The notes under the pieces are model-generated. The model saw nothing but the letters and a program-made list of their open reading frames with translations. It was not told the DNA's origin and did not search any database. From Echinarachnius parma (Eukaryota; Echinodermata; Echinoidea; Clypeasteroida; Echinarachniidae), in NCBI GenBank assembly GCA_037951105.1, contig JBAMJV010003069.1:12501-76500 (forward strand): a stretch of DNA of 64,000 bases. Direction: 5' to 3'. The stretch's first letter is position 1. Each line of letters opens with the position of its first letter. Both the position numbers and the translations under genes were made by a program. Shown piece after piece: positions 44,590 to 55,758 of this stretch.

Positions 44590-45142
44590 GGTTTGTAATT
44601 AGTTGTTGATGATCTCACTTTTTAATCATTATTTCAAAAAAACATCACATTGCATAATTTTGTATGAAAAATGGTTGAAACCAATGCTTTTTTAAAGAGC
44701 GCCCTTTTGTTTTTTAATGGTTCTTTTTTAAGGTTAACGACTAATAACGTGCTTTTTACTTATTCGTTTGTAATTTTGTATACCTTTCAAGCATGGTGGA
44801 GTTATAAATATTATTTGTAATGTTACTATGCAGGTTTGGGTTCCTAAAGCTCGGTCTTACCAAAACAATGTTAGGCCACACGTCTACTAAATGTAGATTA
44901 AGTTACAGAAGGGGGCTAGTCCTCTGGTAACTCGTGTGATTAACTTTCCCTTCTCCATCTCCATTCTATAAATGCCGAGTGTCTGGCTAGAAGGCAGGAG
45001 GTATCATTTTAAAAGTCTTTGGTATGACCCGGTCTGGGTTCGAACCCGGGACCTCCCGTGCATGAGGCAGACACTCTAACCGCTAAGCCACCATGCTCGG
45101 TATATACCAAAACTGTATACCAAAACTGTACTACCCTTTTAA
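44590..45142 (+). mobile_element. TTAA-flanked MITE interrupted by a SINE
   Basis: Segments on both sides of the SINE align to the MITE family: the left part carries ATGGTTGAAACCAATG and ACCTTTCAAGCATGGTGGAG; the right part ends ACTGTACTACCCTTTTAA. The left border is uncertain. Confidence 0.6.
44867..45104 (-). mobile_element. tRNA-derived SINE nested in a MITE
   Basis: On the minus strand a tRNA-like head has an A box (GTGGCTTAGCGGTTAGAG) and a B box (GGTTCGAACCC). A body follows with CATACCAAAGACTTTTAAAA, which I recall from widespread metazoan SINEs. The flanking TACCAAAAC at 44858-44866 and 45105-45113 is the likely target duplication. The acceptor stem does not pair, so it is not a functional tRNA gene. 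Its own internal promoter would be used by RNA polymerase III. Confidence 0.8.
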
Positions 45143-45768
45143 ACAAGTGTCCTTTTTTTTTGGGGGGGGGGGGGGGGGAGTATATTGGCCAAACTTATTG
45201 ACTAATGTTGTTGAAATAGTATTAAAAAGGGCTTATGTGGTAAAATACAATATATTGTACGTGGTGTATGACACTCAAGTCGAACCGAAACAAAACACTA
45301 TTAACGCTTATCAATGGCACACATTGTGACAACATAATTCCTTTACGGTGCGATGCACTTGTAAAACATACGGGGGTCGCTGGAGCCCCCGTCAGGGTGA
45401 AAAGAAAGTTTTTAGATGTTTTAAAATTTACTTTAGTAGTTAAAATGCCTCAAGAATATTGTTGAATGGGATCCCAAGCTAAAATATATAATTGTAAAGT
45501 AACTGTGTTATTATAGAGGGCGAACAGCTAGGCGCATAACATTGAAGAGTAACAAACAAATAGCATCATCATCCATATCCACATCCACACTATTACCAAT
45601 GTTGAAGCTATGATTATGCTCTAGGGGAAACAAGCATTTTTTCATCTAAAACTTCATACATAATATAAGCTAATACAAGCTATAATTTCCAAAAGTGGAA
45701 TTTATTTAACACCATTTTTGTTTAAACGTGCTATCATTATCTTTACCAATGAGATTTCATTTGAATAC

Positions 45769-45925
45769 CTGTCTGAGGATCTGTCTGAGGGCCAGGATTG
45801 GTTTCTATGTCTCCTGCCATCACGAGGTGTAGTTTGGAGATGAACAGATTCCACAGGTATCGTCCTTGGCAATTCATCAAGCTCACACAGGATGACAAGG
45901 ATGAGTTCTGAGAGAAGGCTTCATG
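45769..45925 (-). CDS. 2A ribosome-skipping exon of the receptor gene
   Basis: Bounded by a strong acceptor (TTTCCTCTCTATCTGCAG) and a donor (ACAG followed by GTATTC). It reads at phase 0 and ends with one base over, matching its neighbours. The encoded LHLVMAGDIETNPGP carries the 2A consensus D-I/V-E-x-N-P-G followed by P, after a hydrophobic stretch (LWNLFISKLHLVM). In viruses and some animal genes this makes the ribosome skip the Gly-Pro bond, giving two proteins from one frame. 2A-like N-termini have been described in sea urchin NLR proteins, where the released peptide can act as a signal sequence. An internal in-frame ATG at 45877 offers an alternative start, in weak Kozak context. Confidence 0.88.
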
Positions 45926-46714
45926 CTGCAGATAGAGAGGAAACATGCATCAGAGCTGCAGGTTAATGAATAATACACTATACCTTTAGGCACCTCACAC
46001 GATTCGTGAAACAGTTATGCAATTGATTTCATATATCTCCTCAAATTAGAAATATTGTATCTATCAATACATTCACAACATTAAGTGAAATGTATTATAC
46101 ATGTATTATACATGTAGTATGTTTTCTGGTTGAAGGAAAAATAGCAATACAAAAGTGTGTCGGTTAAGCAAAAATTATACAGTCATACATTTGCGATAGC
46201 TGATAGAGTTTGGTTAACCTTTAAACTATAGTAATGCTCCCGGGGGGGTATGTCTCCATATAAAGGGGGGTACCATGCGTGACCAAGAAATCACGTAAAA
46301 AGGGTCGTTTTTTACGATCAGGCACGTTACGTGTTTAGGGTCTCGAAATCACCGAAAATCAGGAAATAGGGTATCTTTTTTACACTGCTGAAATACGCGT
46401 TTAGGGTATCAAAATTCAGCTTTTATGTACTCCCTGGATAATACCCGCACGCATGCATCGTAGGTAGAGTCTATGGCAAGAAATTATTGTATTCTATGCA
46501 CTTGCGTGCACATTTTCACGGCGATTGGCGCTCTGCGCGGCCGAGAGCATAATGGCCGTAGGAAGACCTGGCATTTCTAGAGTTTAAACGGCTTGCCATA
46601 TACCAATGCGTACCGCGCGCATATACACGTGTCCATGGATATCGGGGGAAATGTGCAGACCAAGGCCTACAACATATTTCATTTTAAAGGTAATCTATAA
46701 CTAACAGTGCTAAC
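45926..46714. other. Intron with TTAGGGT-type repeat copy
   Basis: Segment 46231-46440 starts with a CCCGGGGGGGTATG block, then CTCCATATAAAGG and TACCATGCGTGACC. It matches 53890-54122 in inverse orientation and shares GTTTAGGGTATC phrases. No gene. Confidence 0.55.
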
Positions 46715-47168
46715 TTAAAGGGCAATGCAACTAAAAAATTTAAAAAAGAGTTTATACTACTTTAATATTCCTGTTTATGATATGTAACATTTCTCCGACT
46801 CAGATTTCTGCCACATTTCTGCTTTGGAAGAAAAATGTGAAAACTCTATCGGCTTTACCGCTATTTACACGAACAATGGATGCCGCCATTATTAGGTGTG
46901 TACGGACCTCATGCATTAATGCACTTCAATATGCAACTCTACTCCAATTATTTAGACAATGGTTTGAATATGAGCTATTGAAGTGCATTAATGCACGAGA
47001 TCCGTACAAACCTAATGGCGGCTCCAGTGTAAGAGTAAATAGCGGTAAAGGCGATAGAGTTTTCACATTTTCTTCCAAAGCAGAAATCTGAGTCGGAGTA
47101 ATGTTATATATAATAAACAGGAATAGTACGATATATAAACTCTTTTCTTGAGTTGCATTGCCCTTTAA
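46715..47168. mobile_element. TTAA-bordered foldback element (454 bp)
   Basis: The ends TTAAAGGGCAATGCAAC and GTTGCATTGCCCTTTAA are exact inverse copies. Most of the interior folds back too, with mirrored CAGATTTCTGC and TGCATTAATGCACTTCAATA segments. The 104-codon ORF inside follows the repeat. A single arm of the same family lies at about 61390-61646. Confidence 0.85.
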
Positions 47169-47619
47169 CAGAGTGCCCTTATTACAGTTATTATTATAAC
47201 TCAGGTTTATGACTTGCCTGTGATGACTTGCTCATTTTCTCAGGAATCAGGATATACACATTTTGTTCAGGTGCCAATACCTTACCAAAGAAATTTTCAG
47301 ACTATTTATACTAAAGGCTTTTATTTTGTACAGCTATATTTTTATAACATATAATCATAGGCGTACCCAGGGGGGGGGGGGGGGGGGGGTTGGGGGTTGA
47401 AACCCCCCCCCCCCCTTGGCCCCAAAATGGCTGTTTTGGGGGGGTTTGAACCCCCCCCCCCCCCCTTTTAAATTTTAGCCGGTCTCGAGACCACTTAGAA
47501 GTATTCTCGAGACCACTTACAAGCGGTCTCGACCCTCATTAACCTGGTCTCGGCCTCGAAAATTTGCGAAGAAACCCGGTCTCGGGCTCAAAAATGTTTA
47601 AATTTCTTGGTCTCGGCTT

Positions 47620-48276
47620 CAAAAATTGTCCACGAGATAATATTGAAACAAATGGCAATTTTCGATGTTAAATTGCTAAAATTTTCCAGCTCGCTTCGCT
47701 CGCATTCCGTATATATAATATTCTACAACCTCGTGTGTTTATATTACCCTTCAAAACGCAATACCATAACACAAATATACCCATACAATAATATTGAAAC
47801 AATTGGCAATTTCCGATGTTAAATTGCTAAAATGTTCCAGCTCGCTTCGCTCGCATTCCGTATAATATAATATTCTACAACCTCGGGTGTTTATATATTA
47901 CCCTTCAAAACGCAATATCATAACACGAATATACCCTTACAATAATATTGAAACAAATGGCAATTTCAGATGTTAAATTGCTAAAGTTTTCTAGCTCGCT
48001 TCGCTCGCATTCCGTATATATAATATTCTACAACCTCGCGTGTTATATATTACCTTTCAAAACGCAATATCATAACTTGAATATACCCATAAAATAATAT
48101 TGAAACAATTGGCAATTTCCGATGTTAAATTGCTAAAATGTTCCAGCTCGCTTCGCTCGCATTCCGTATAATATAATATTCTACAACCTCGGGTGTTTAT
48201 ATATTACCCTTCAAAACGCAATATCATAACACGAATATACCCTTACAATAATATTGAAACAAATGGCAATTTCAGA
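47620..48276 (+). repeat. ~153-bp satellite array, left block
   Basis: Four-plus head-to-tail units, each with TTGAAACAA(A/T)TGGCAATTT, AGCTCGCTTCGCTCGCATTC, ATATTCTACAACCTCG and CCCTTCAAAACGCAAT. Units are spaced about 153 bp (near 47644, 47797, 47950, 48103). The array is split by element B and resumes at 51226. Confidence 0.9.
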
Positions 48277-48370
48277 CAGTGGCGTAGACAGGTTCTTACA
48301 CCTGGGGGGGATGATTTGCCGTTCACCGGACCAAGACCAATTTTTCGAGACCAAGACAATTGCTTGAAAG

Positions 48371-49333
48371 CAGGGGCGTCGATCCGTTTTTGCGATTGGG
48401 GGGCGAAATTTGAAATATTTTCTAGAGTGACCACTGAGAGAGCTAAAAGCCTCACATTGGCATGCCCGGAAGTTTTATTATGCGCTCATTGAAAGTGTCT
48501 TGATGGCTCGAAGACCTGACTTTGGGGGGCACCAACATTTGGGGACAATAATGGGGGTCCAGGGGGCGGAGCCCCCGGAAGCTTTTAGATTTCAGACATT
48601 TGCAACTCCTATCATGGGTGTTAAAATTGTATAAAATAGTGAACCTACTCGTAACGTATTTTTAAAGGGCATAGCGAGAAAAAGATTGAGTCTTGCATGA
48701 GATGGATCCACGTGATCCTGTATACAATAGAGCCATCAACAGCTTCTCAAAAGTGTGCGATTTGGTGCACACCTGAGACAGAAAATTTAACGTAATATGA
48801 AGTATATAAGTATGGAACCAAACATTTATAATGACAAAGGGAAGGGGGCAATCTCCTCCACTTTCAAATGTGGGGGGGGGGGGGGGAACATGATATTCCA
48901 ATTTGATTTGCGTTCAGCGCATATGGACCGAATTGACTGAAAGATATATTTCAGATTATTTTATTTTCTGTGACAGTGTGCTATCTATATAGATGAGGGT
49001 TTAATAAACTTCGTTTGAGGTGTGCGTTTGAGAAATTACACTGCCCAAAACATTTCGAAAGGTGAGTTCCCGCAACCAAAATTAAACTTGCAATATGAGA
49101 AACTGTATGCGCGGGAAGCGCGCGGCAAAAAAGAGATTTACAGTCTTTTCAAACTAAAAAATTGCTATTTTGAATATTAATTATTGATAAATGTGTCTTT
49201 CCCCTCTTTGGCATTATATCACTCAATTTTTTTCTTCCTCATTTTCGGAATTATTGGGGGGCGAAATGATATGTTCGCCCCCAATATTTTCATTGGGGGC
49301 GACCGCCCCCTGCCCCCAGGATCGACGCCCCTG
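48371..49333. mobile_element. hAT-like element C nested in B (963 bp)
   Basis: Perfect terminal repeats CAGGGGCGTCGATCC and GGATCGACGCCCCTG. A perfect 8-bp duplication CTTGAAAG lies at 48363-48370 and 49334-49341. A diverged relative in the opposite orientation is at about 57361-58671. Non-coding. Confidence 0.88.
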
Positions 49334-49692
49334 CTTGAAAGTCCTCTCAGTGGGGGAGGGGTAGATGTTAAGATCGTCGTGACCAGGCGGGCCGAAATCA
49401 GTTTTGGATTTTCTTTGGGGGGGGGGGGGGGGGGGGCAAAACCTATGGGGGCTCAGGATTTTGTGTGTGTATATAGGGGCTCATGCCCAACCACACTCAC
49501 AGTGCTGCCAATTTTGAGCCAGATGTGAGAGTGAGACAATGCAAGGATCGAAGCGACCAAGCCCGATGGAGCGAAGTGACTGAGCGGGGAAGGGTGTGGG
49601 AGGGGGTGTCCCCCCACCCGCGCTAGAGAGATTTTGCATTTTTGGACTTGAAATTGTGCATTCTGGTGCTAACCTAGATAGGAAATTCGGGC

Positions 49693-50453
49693 TTAAAGGC
49701 AATGGTGAGTGTTGGTAATTTCCAAAGTGCCCCCCCGACATAAATTGTAACGGATTTGGCTGATTTCAATTCCATATGAAAGATCATCGAAAAAAACATT
49801 GGAAATAATAATAATTCCCATTCAAATGCTCTAATTGTGGTGGAATTGGCTTTCAAAATATCATATAAAAGTGGTTGACGCCCGGGTATCACTTTTTAGA
49901 AAACGCTAGTGCGAGGCACTAGCGTTCTAGGTCTTCATAATAAAGAACTGAAACCAAATATTTGTGTGCACGCTAATTGTGCTTAAAACTATACATATGA
50001 TACGGTACTTACCAGCAATTCACTCTCCAATATGTGATCCAACTATCGGGTGGATTAAGATTATGATTTTTCCCTCCATTCCGCACACAATCAGTGATAT
50101 TATGCGCCTCATGGACTTCTCTCCGTGTGTTAGCGCGACTCTGAACGAAAGGCGAACGAATGGGGCTTGCGAGTTGCGATACATACTACACGTACTATTA
50201 CCGCGCACTGCACTAGAGTCCCGTATTATATAGGACCTAGAACGCTAGTGCTTCGCGCTGGCTAACTCTAGAGTTAATTTGACACTTCGAGTTGTAACGG
50301 CTCTTTTTGAATGATAACAGGGGTTTTACTTAGTCGTTTGTAATTGTGTATACTTTTCGAGCATGGTGAAGTTATAACTATTAGTTTGTACCGTAATCGT
50401 GCAGGTTTTGGTTACTAAAGTTAAGTTTGACCAACACTCACCATTGCCTTTAA
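49693..50453. mobile_element. TTAA MITE nested in B (761 bp)
   Basis: The ends TTAAAGGCAATGGTGAGTGT and its inverse ACACTCACCATTGCCTTTAA are perfect over at least 20 bp and bordered by TTAA. Its right half (50290-50440) is the common MITE interior. Inside it, GCACTAGCGTTCTAGGTC near 49917 and GACCTAGAACGCTAGTGC near 50234 form a further inverted pair, possibly another insertion. Confidence 0.85.
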
Positions 50454-51225
50454 CATTGACTGTATCTGGAAAAGCGTGTTATGATTTGATCGACCAGAAA
50501 TTTTAAATATATGTTCACGATAAAACAAATAATTGACACACTAATAAATATGCACCTCAACACAGGGAGCGAAGTGACTGAGCGGGGGGAGGGTGTGGGA
50601 GGGGGGTGTCCCCCCTCCCACGGTAGGGAGATTTTGCATTTTTGGACTTGATCGACCAGACATTTTAAATATATTTTCACGAAGAAACAAATAATTGACA
50701 CACTAATTAATATGCACCTCAACACAGGGAGCGAAGTGACTGAGCGGGGGGAAGGTGTGGGAGGGGGGTGTCCTCCCTCCCATGCACGGTAGGGAGATTT
50801 TGCATTTTTGGACTTGATCGACCAGAAATTTTAAATATATTTTCACGAAGAAAACAAATAATTGACACATATGCACCCCAACACAATTATTGTATTTATA
50901 TTTACCATCATATACACAGTTCCAACATCACCATATGCCACATACGCAAGTTACACATCAAACTGAGATAATCTGTTCGCGCGCGAAGCGCGCAGCAAAA
51001 AATGAAAGTTGATGTATAAATTACCTTTTTAACGTTAGAATTAACAAGTCTTAGCTCATACAACTTATGTTTTCTTTCCCACTCGTATACAGCTAAACAC
51101 AAAAGAAATATATCCTTCCCTAAAACCTGGGGGGATGATTGTACATGTCATCCCCCCCCCCACCTTGTGAGGTGGGGGGGATGCATCCCCCTCATCCCCC
51201 CGTTGTCTACGCCCCTGATTTCAGA

Positions 51226-52230
51226 TGTTAAATTGCCAAAGTTTTCTAGCTCGCTTCGCTCGCATTCCGTATATATAATATTCTACAACCTCGTGTGTTT
51301 ATATATTACCCTTCAAAACGCAATATCACAACACGAAGAACCCATACAATAATATTGAAACAAATGGCAATTTCAGATGTTAAATTGCTAAAATTTTCCA
51401 GCTCGCTTCGCTCGCATTCCGTATAATATAATATTCTACAATCTCGCGTGTTTATATATTACCCTTCAAAACGCAATAACATAACACGAATATACCCATA
51501 CAATAACATTAAAACAATTGGCAATTTCCGATGTTAAATTGCTAAAATTTTCAAGCTCGCCTTAATTACGCCATATCATAAGTCATAAACGAATATACCC
51601 ATACAATAAAATTGAAACAAATGGCAATTTCAGATGTTAAATTGCTAAAACTTTCCAGCTCGCTTCGCTCGCATTCCGTATATATAATATTCTACAACCT
51701 GGTGTGTTTATATATTACCCTTCAAAACGCAATATCATAACACGAATAACCCATACAATAATATTGAAACAAATGGCAATTTCAGATGTTAAATTGCTAA
51801 AATTTTTCCAGCTCGCTTCGCTCGCATTCCTTATAATATAATATTCTACAACCTCGCGTGTTTATATATTACCCTTTAAAACGCAACAATATAACAGGAA
51901 TATACCCATACAATAATATTAAAACAATTGGCAGAGATGTGAAATAAATTTCCGATGTTAATTTGCTAAAATGTTCAAGCTCGCTTCGCTCGCCTTAATT
52001 ACGCCATATCATAAGTCATAAACGAATATATACCCATACAATAATATTGAAACAAATTTCAATTTTCCGATGTTAAATTGCTAAAATTTTCAAGCTCCCT
52101 TCGCTCGCTTACAACCTCGGGTGTTTATATATTACCCTTCAAAACGCAATTATATAACACGAACATACCCATACAATTATATTGAAACAAATGGCAATTT
52201 CAGATGTTAAATTGCTAGAATTTCCAACCG
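51226..52230 (+). repeat. ~153-bp satellite array, right block
   Basis: Continuation of the array interrupted by element B, with about six more or less complete units. Several are shortened or diverged (for example those reading CGCCTTAATTACGCCATATC near 51560 and 51990). Confidence 0.88.
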
Positions 52231-53024
52231 CGCTCCGCTCGCTTCCCCCTCCCCCCACTAAGAGGGGTTCTCAACCAATGGTCTTGGTCTCGGCCTCGAA
52301 AAATGTTGACGGACCGTGGTCTCGGTCTTGAACATTTTGAAGGTACTTGATCTCGGCTTCGAACATTTTACAAAATAACCCCCCCCCTCCCCTTGAAAAA
52401 ATCCTGGATACGCCACTGCATATAATAACTTATTATGACTAACTTCCATTGCTATAGGAAAAGGATATCATGGTGCTTTGTACTTAACACACACATATAT
52501 ATATAAATATTTATTTTGTTTGTTTGTATTTATATTTCCTATATTTTAAACTGTATAACAGTGAAAGTCGTTCATGCTTTGCCATATTACAGCTTTGTAA
52601 GATAGGTAAGTTAGGTAAGTTAGGATAAACATGGTACAACTCAATATTCCTTTCAACTTTATTTAGATCTTCGATTTTAGCTTTGTAACCCGACTCCTCC
52701 TCTGTTTCTGTTCCCATCAGCCTATCTGCTCACAACTTTGTTGTTTTCTATTAATTTAATTGTAGTAATTATCAATCCTTTTAATTTTGTTCTATAAGTG
52801 CGCATGACAATTGTACATTAAATCAATAGAAGTGTACAATTTAATACATTCACTTAATATAATTAAATCATAAGGAAGGATAATAATAGTTGAGGAAGTT
52901 TTACCTTAAATGTACGCACATTTACCTCTTCCCTAATATTTATGAGAATGAGAGTAAAGGGACGATGCTTTTTCATGAGACATTTTGTCAAGTTTTGTTG
53001 TACAGTTCCAGTGGACGTTCTCCA

Positions 53025-53182
53025 GGGCCCCGTTGCAGGAAGAGATAAAATTGATCATAAGTCAGAAAATTTACCCCAATTTAGGCGTTTCAACCAATCA
53101 GATTTGCGCATCAAGAACATGTGATCTGACTCACGATCAATCGTAACTTACAATCGATTGTATCTCTTCCTGCAACGGGGCC
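53025..53182. mobile_element. Short foldback MITE (158 bp)
   Basis: The ends GGGCCCCGTTGCAGGAAGAG and its inverse CTCTTCCTGCAACGGGGCC fold back, with further inverted sequence inside (ATTGATCATAAGT and ACGATCAATCGTAA). Related to 1-73. Confidence 0.75.
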
Positions 53183-54662
53183 ATGTGTTTTTTGTTTTCA
53201 ATGATATTTATTTTATTCATTGCTCTTTACAAACAGTAACAATAACAAGCAATAAGAAAATCAGTAAATGAGATAAGTGGTATGTTAACATAGTTGTATA
53301 ATTATGACATCACAGATTTGGCAAATTAAGAGCCAACTAAGAGGGCAGAAAACACAAATTTGTAAAGTCATAATTCTTGATTGGATTGTCCAAATCTCCT
53401 TGCTAATAGGCATCTAAAATTGTTCAATTTTCACCCATCCTGCTTAAAAGCTTGTAGTGGTGTTACTTAAATTTATAATACATAATCAAGTAGATTTAGT
53501 TGTTTTCTATTAGTTCAATTGTGATAATCGGGTGATAATCAAACCTTTTAATTTTATTCTGCATGACAATTGTACATGAAATCAACCCATGGAAGTGTGC
53601 AGATATCTTAACTTAATGGTATTAAATAAAAATTAAAGATAATTAGACTTATAAGAACTGTCTTTGTGGAGTAATTATTAAATGGATGTTGATTGGTGTG
53701 AAGTTTCATGGCTGTTTCATGAAGTTTCATGGCGTGGGGTCCATCGTTGTTACATATCGTGCTCCTGGATCGTGCCAAAGGTTAACAAAAAACTCATTTA
53801 CATTATGCTTGATCCATGGAAACCCTGTTATAACGAGATAAACGGTACCTCGTTGCAAGCGACCTCATTATAAAGGGGTTTCACTGTAGTATTACTTGCT
53901 TAGAGTATCAAAAATAAAAGCAAAATAGTATTACTTGCTTAGGGTATCAAAAATAGTTATTACTTGCTTAGGGTAGCAAATTACTGATAATCATACTTGC
54001 TTAGGGTGTATTTCTTGAACCACGAAAATACTTGTTTAGGGTGCTTTTGGCAAGTCCTTGGTCACGCATGGTACCCTCCTTTATATGGAGACATACCCCC
54101 CCCCCCCCCCCCCGGGGTAATGCTATAGTTGAATTGATTATACTTCAAACATCATTTAAAAATATTGCGCAGAGACTACTTAATATGTCTTTTTACAATT
54201 CTCACAAGATATAGGTGACATGTTTTACTAAATTATGTAATAAGCAAGAACACAACAAGATATGTCTATTATAAATAGTTTGTTGTGTTTCTGCATAAAT
54301 TATTACAGTAAGTATAACATAAAGATATGAATCTTGTGAAAGTTGTAAATGACACAGTACATCGATTGAATAATCACTTAAATTAGAATAAGTAAACTGG
54401 AAAGTTATTACCAATTCTGTCCGTGATGGTTATAAGATATTTTCTAAAAAGGGTACAAATTAACATAGAGATATGGGCGAGCCATCACTGAAGTGATGTA
54501 GCTTTTTGTAGACATTATTACAAACACAAGGCATCTGACCATAATTATATGAATTTAATAAAGTTTTATAAACAAAACAAAATGGCTATATATTATGGGA
54601 TGTATTTATGGCAATAGAATATTCGAAAGTATTGAAACAAAATGTGGACAATGAATGTTAAC
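53183..54662. other. Intron-like stretch with repeats
   Basis: It contains a TTATAACGAG-type repeat near 53828-53890 ending GGGGTTTCACTGTAG, and the inverse partner of 46231-46440 at 53890-54122, with four TTGCTTAGGGTA-type units and an 18-C run. No gene. Confidence 0.5.
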
Positions 54663-55297
54663 CTGCATGGCAAGTCCAAATGTCGATGGCTCGTTGACTC
54701 CAAACCCCGACGAGTTGCTACAAGATGCGATTCCGTTTGGGTTCACTCTTGAATACACGTCAGAGGTGGTTTGGTTGGAAGGTGTTGGGGGTACTGACTG
54801 GATTGTGAAGCAGCAAGAGTTCAGTCTTGAAGACTTTTCAACTTCAGAATGCTCGAATGATAAGTTGTCGTATGATGTAGATATTGACTGGATTGACCAG
54901 ACTGGAGAGTTCAGTATTGATGTTCTGCCTGAACGTGCATGGAATGAATCTCCAATGCCATCTATGTTAGGCATCAGCCCCTCGCTTATTCTTCGAAAAC
55001 AAACCAATGTCAGTAATGTTACTAGAATAAGTACACCCACATAGTCTAAGCTCCTTGGTTCATGGCTCCCATTTAGCTGGTCATTTTCCTGAGAAACCTT
55101 GGAGCTGGATTGCTTCTGTTTCTTTCTCTTTGTTCTTGAATGGTTACTGGGCGTACATCCCGTGTTGTCATCGCTCAGAGTTCGAGGGAGAAACCTCCCA
55201 ATCCGGATGCGCCACTCACATAGAGAGACAGGCATGGTGGCAGAGAAGACACAGCAAATGACTTAGGTGTGAATGCGCTCGATCTCCGTTACTGTCC
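54663..55297 (-). CDS. First coding exon: single-pass membrane protein upstream of the 2A motif
   Basis: Acceptor TTTTCCTTCTGTTTACAG at 55298; donor CAG followed by GTTAAC at 54663. The 62-nt 5' UTR carries an in-frame stop (TAA) before an excellent Kozak start (GCCACCATGC, ATG at 55235). 191 codons follow: an N-terminal WRIRIGRF segment, a basic KRKKQKQ stretch, a likely membrane helix at residues 65-80 (YVGVLILVTLLTLVCF) and a Ser/Asn-rich tail. The donor at phase 0 matches the phase-0 acceptor of the 2A exon 8.7 kb away, so I place both in one gene. No family is recognised. It could instead be exonised LINE 5' sequence, since 2A motifs also occur in LINE ORFs. Confidence 0.6.
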
Positions 55298-55750
55298 CTG
55301 TAAACAGAAGGAAAATGAATCCGATTAATATTGCATGTTAACTGAAGGCCAGTCATACGCTAATAACATAATTCATCAGTGATGTTATGATTTTATATAT
55401 TAGTCTTTCTTCTTGTTAGTTTTCTACTTTTGAGGGAGGGGAGGGGGGGGGGGGGGTCAATATTGATAGTGTGCATGAGAGCGCACATAAAGCACATTTC
55501 CAAACACTTGTATTATGTTGTAGTTGTTTTAGTGTTCATCTATATATTTTGTTATCGTGCAGTCTGCCCTTATATTTTGAGCAGGCCCGTCGGAGCTGCT
55601 ACGGTTGGTAAGGACTCGACCGAACCACTTTTCAGCCTAAAAAAGAGAAAAACAGAGAGAGATGGAGAGAAAGAAGAAAAGAGAAGAGAAAACAAGAGAG
55701 AAAGTGGGAGGATGATGAATGTCATGTCATGTAGGCTGGTCGTAGGTTTA
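55298..55750. other. 5' flank or first intron of the receptor gene
   Basis: The acceptor at 55298 implies a non-coding first exon further right. A purine-rich AGAGAGAAAG tract (55640-55710) and a G-run (55443-55456) are present. No promoter can be assigned. Confidence 0.4.
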
Positions 55751-55758
55751 TCACAAGC

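Larger units (their letters stand above)
48277..51217. mobile_element. hAT-like element B, 2.94 kb including nested insertions
   Basis: Terminal repeats CAGTGGCGTAGACA and, inverted at the right, CAGGGGCGTAGACA. A perfect 8-bp duplication ATTTCAGA lies at 48269-48276 and 51218-51225, within the satellite. A second member of the family is at 55759-57087. No transposase ORF is visible. Confidence 0.88.
47356..52418. mobile_element. hAT-like element A, 5.06 kb including nested insertions
   Basis: Terminal repeats CATAGGCGTACCCAGG (left) and, inverted at the right, CAGTGGCGTATCCAGG. A perfect 8-bp duplication CATATAAT lies at 47348-47355 and 52419-52426. Both subterminal regions carry GGTCTCGGCCTCGAAAA-type short repeats. 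The interior is a ~153-bp satellite array rather than a transposase gene, so it is non-autonomous. It is interrupted by element B. Confidence 0.85.

Noticed and set aside
45041-45096. Possible tRNA gene on the minus strand
   Set aside because: A and B boxes are present, but the acceptor stem does not pair and a SINE body with target duplication follows, so it is a SINE.
52511-52717. Short minus-strand ORF that could be an extra exon between the membrane exon and the 2A exon
   Set aside because: The splice sites around it are weak and the direct junction already fits by phase. Kept as a possibility only if RNA shows it.
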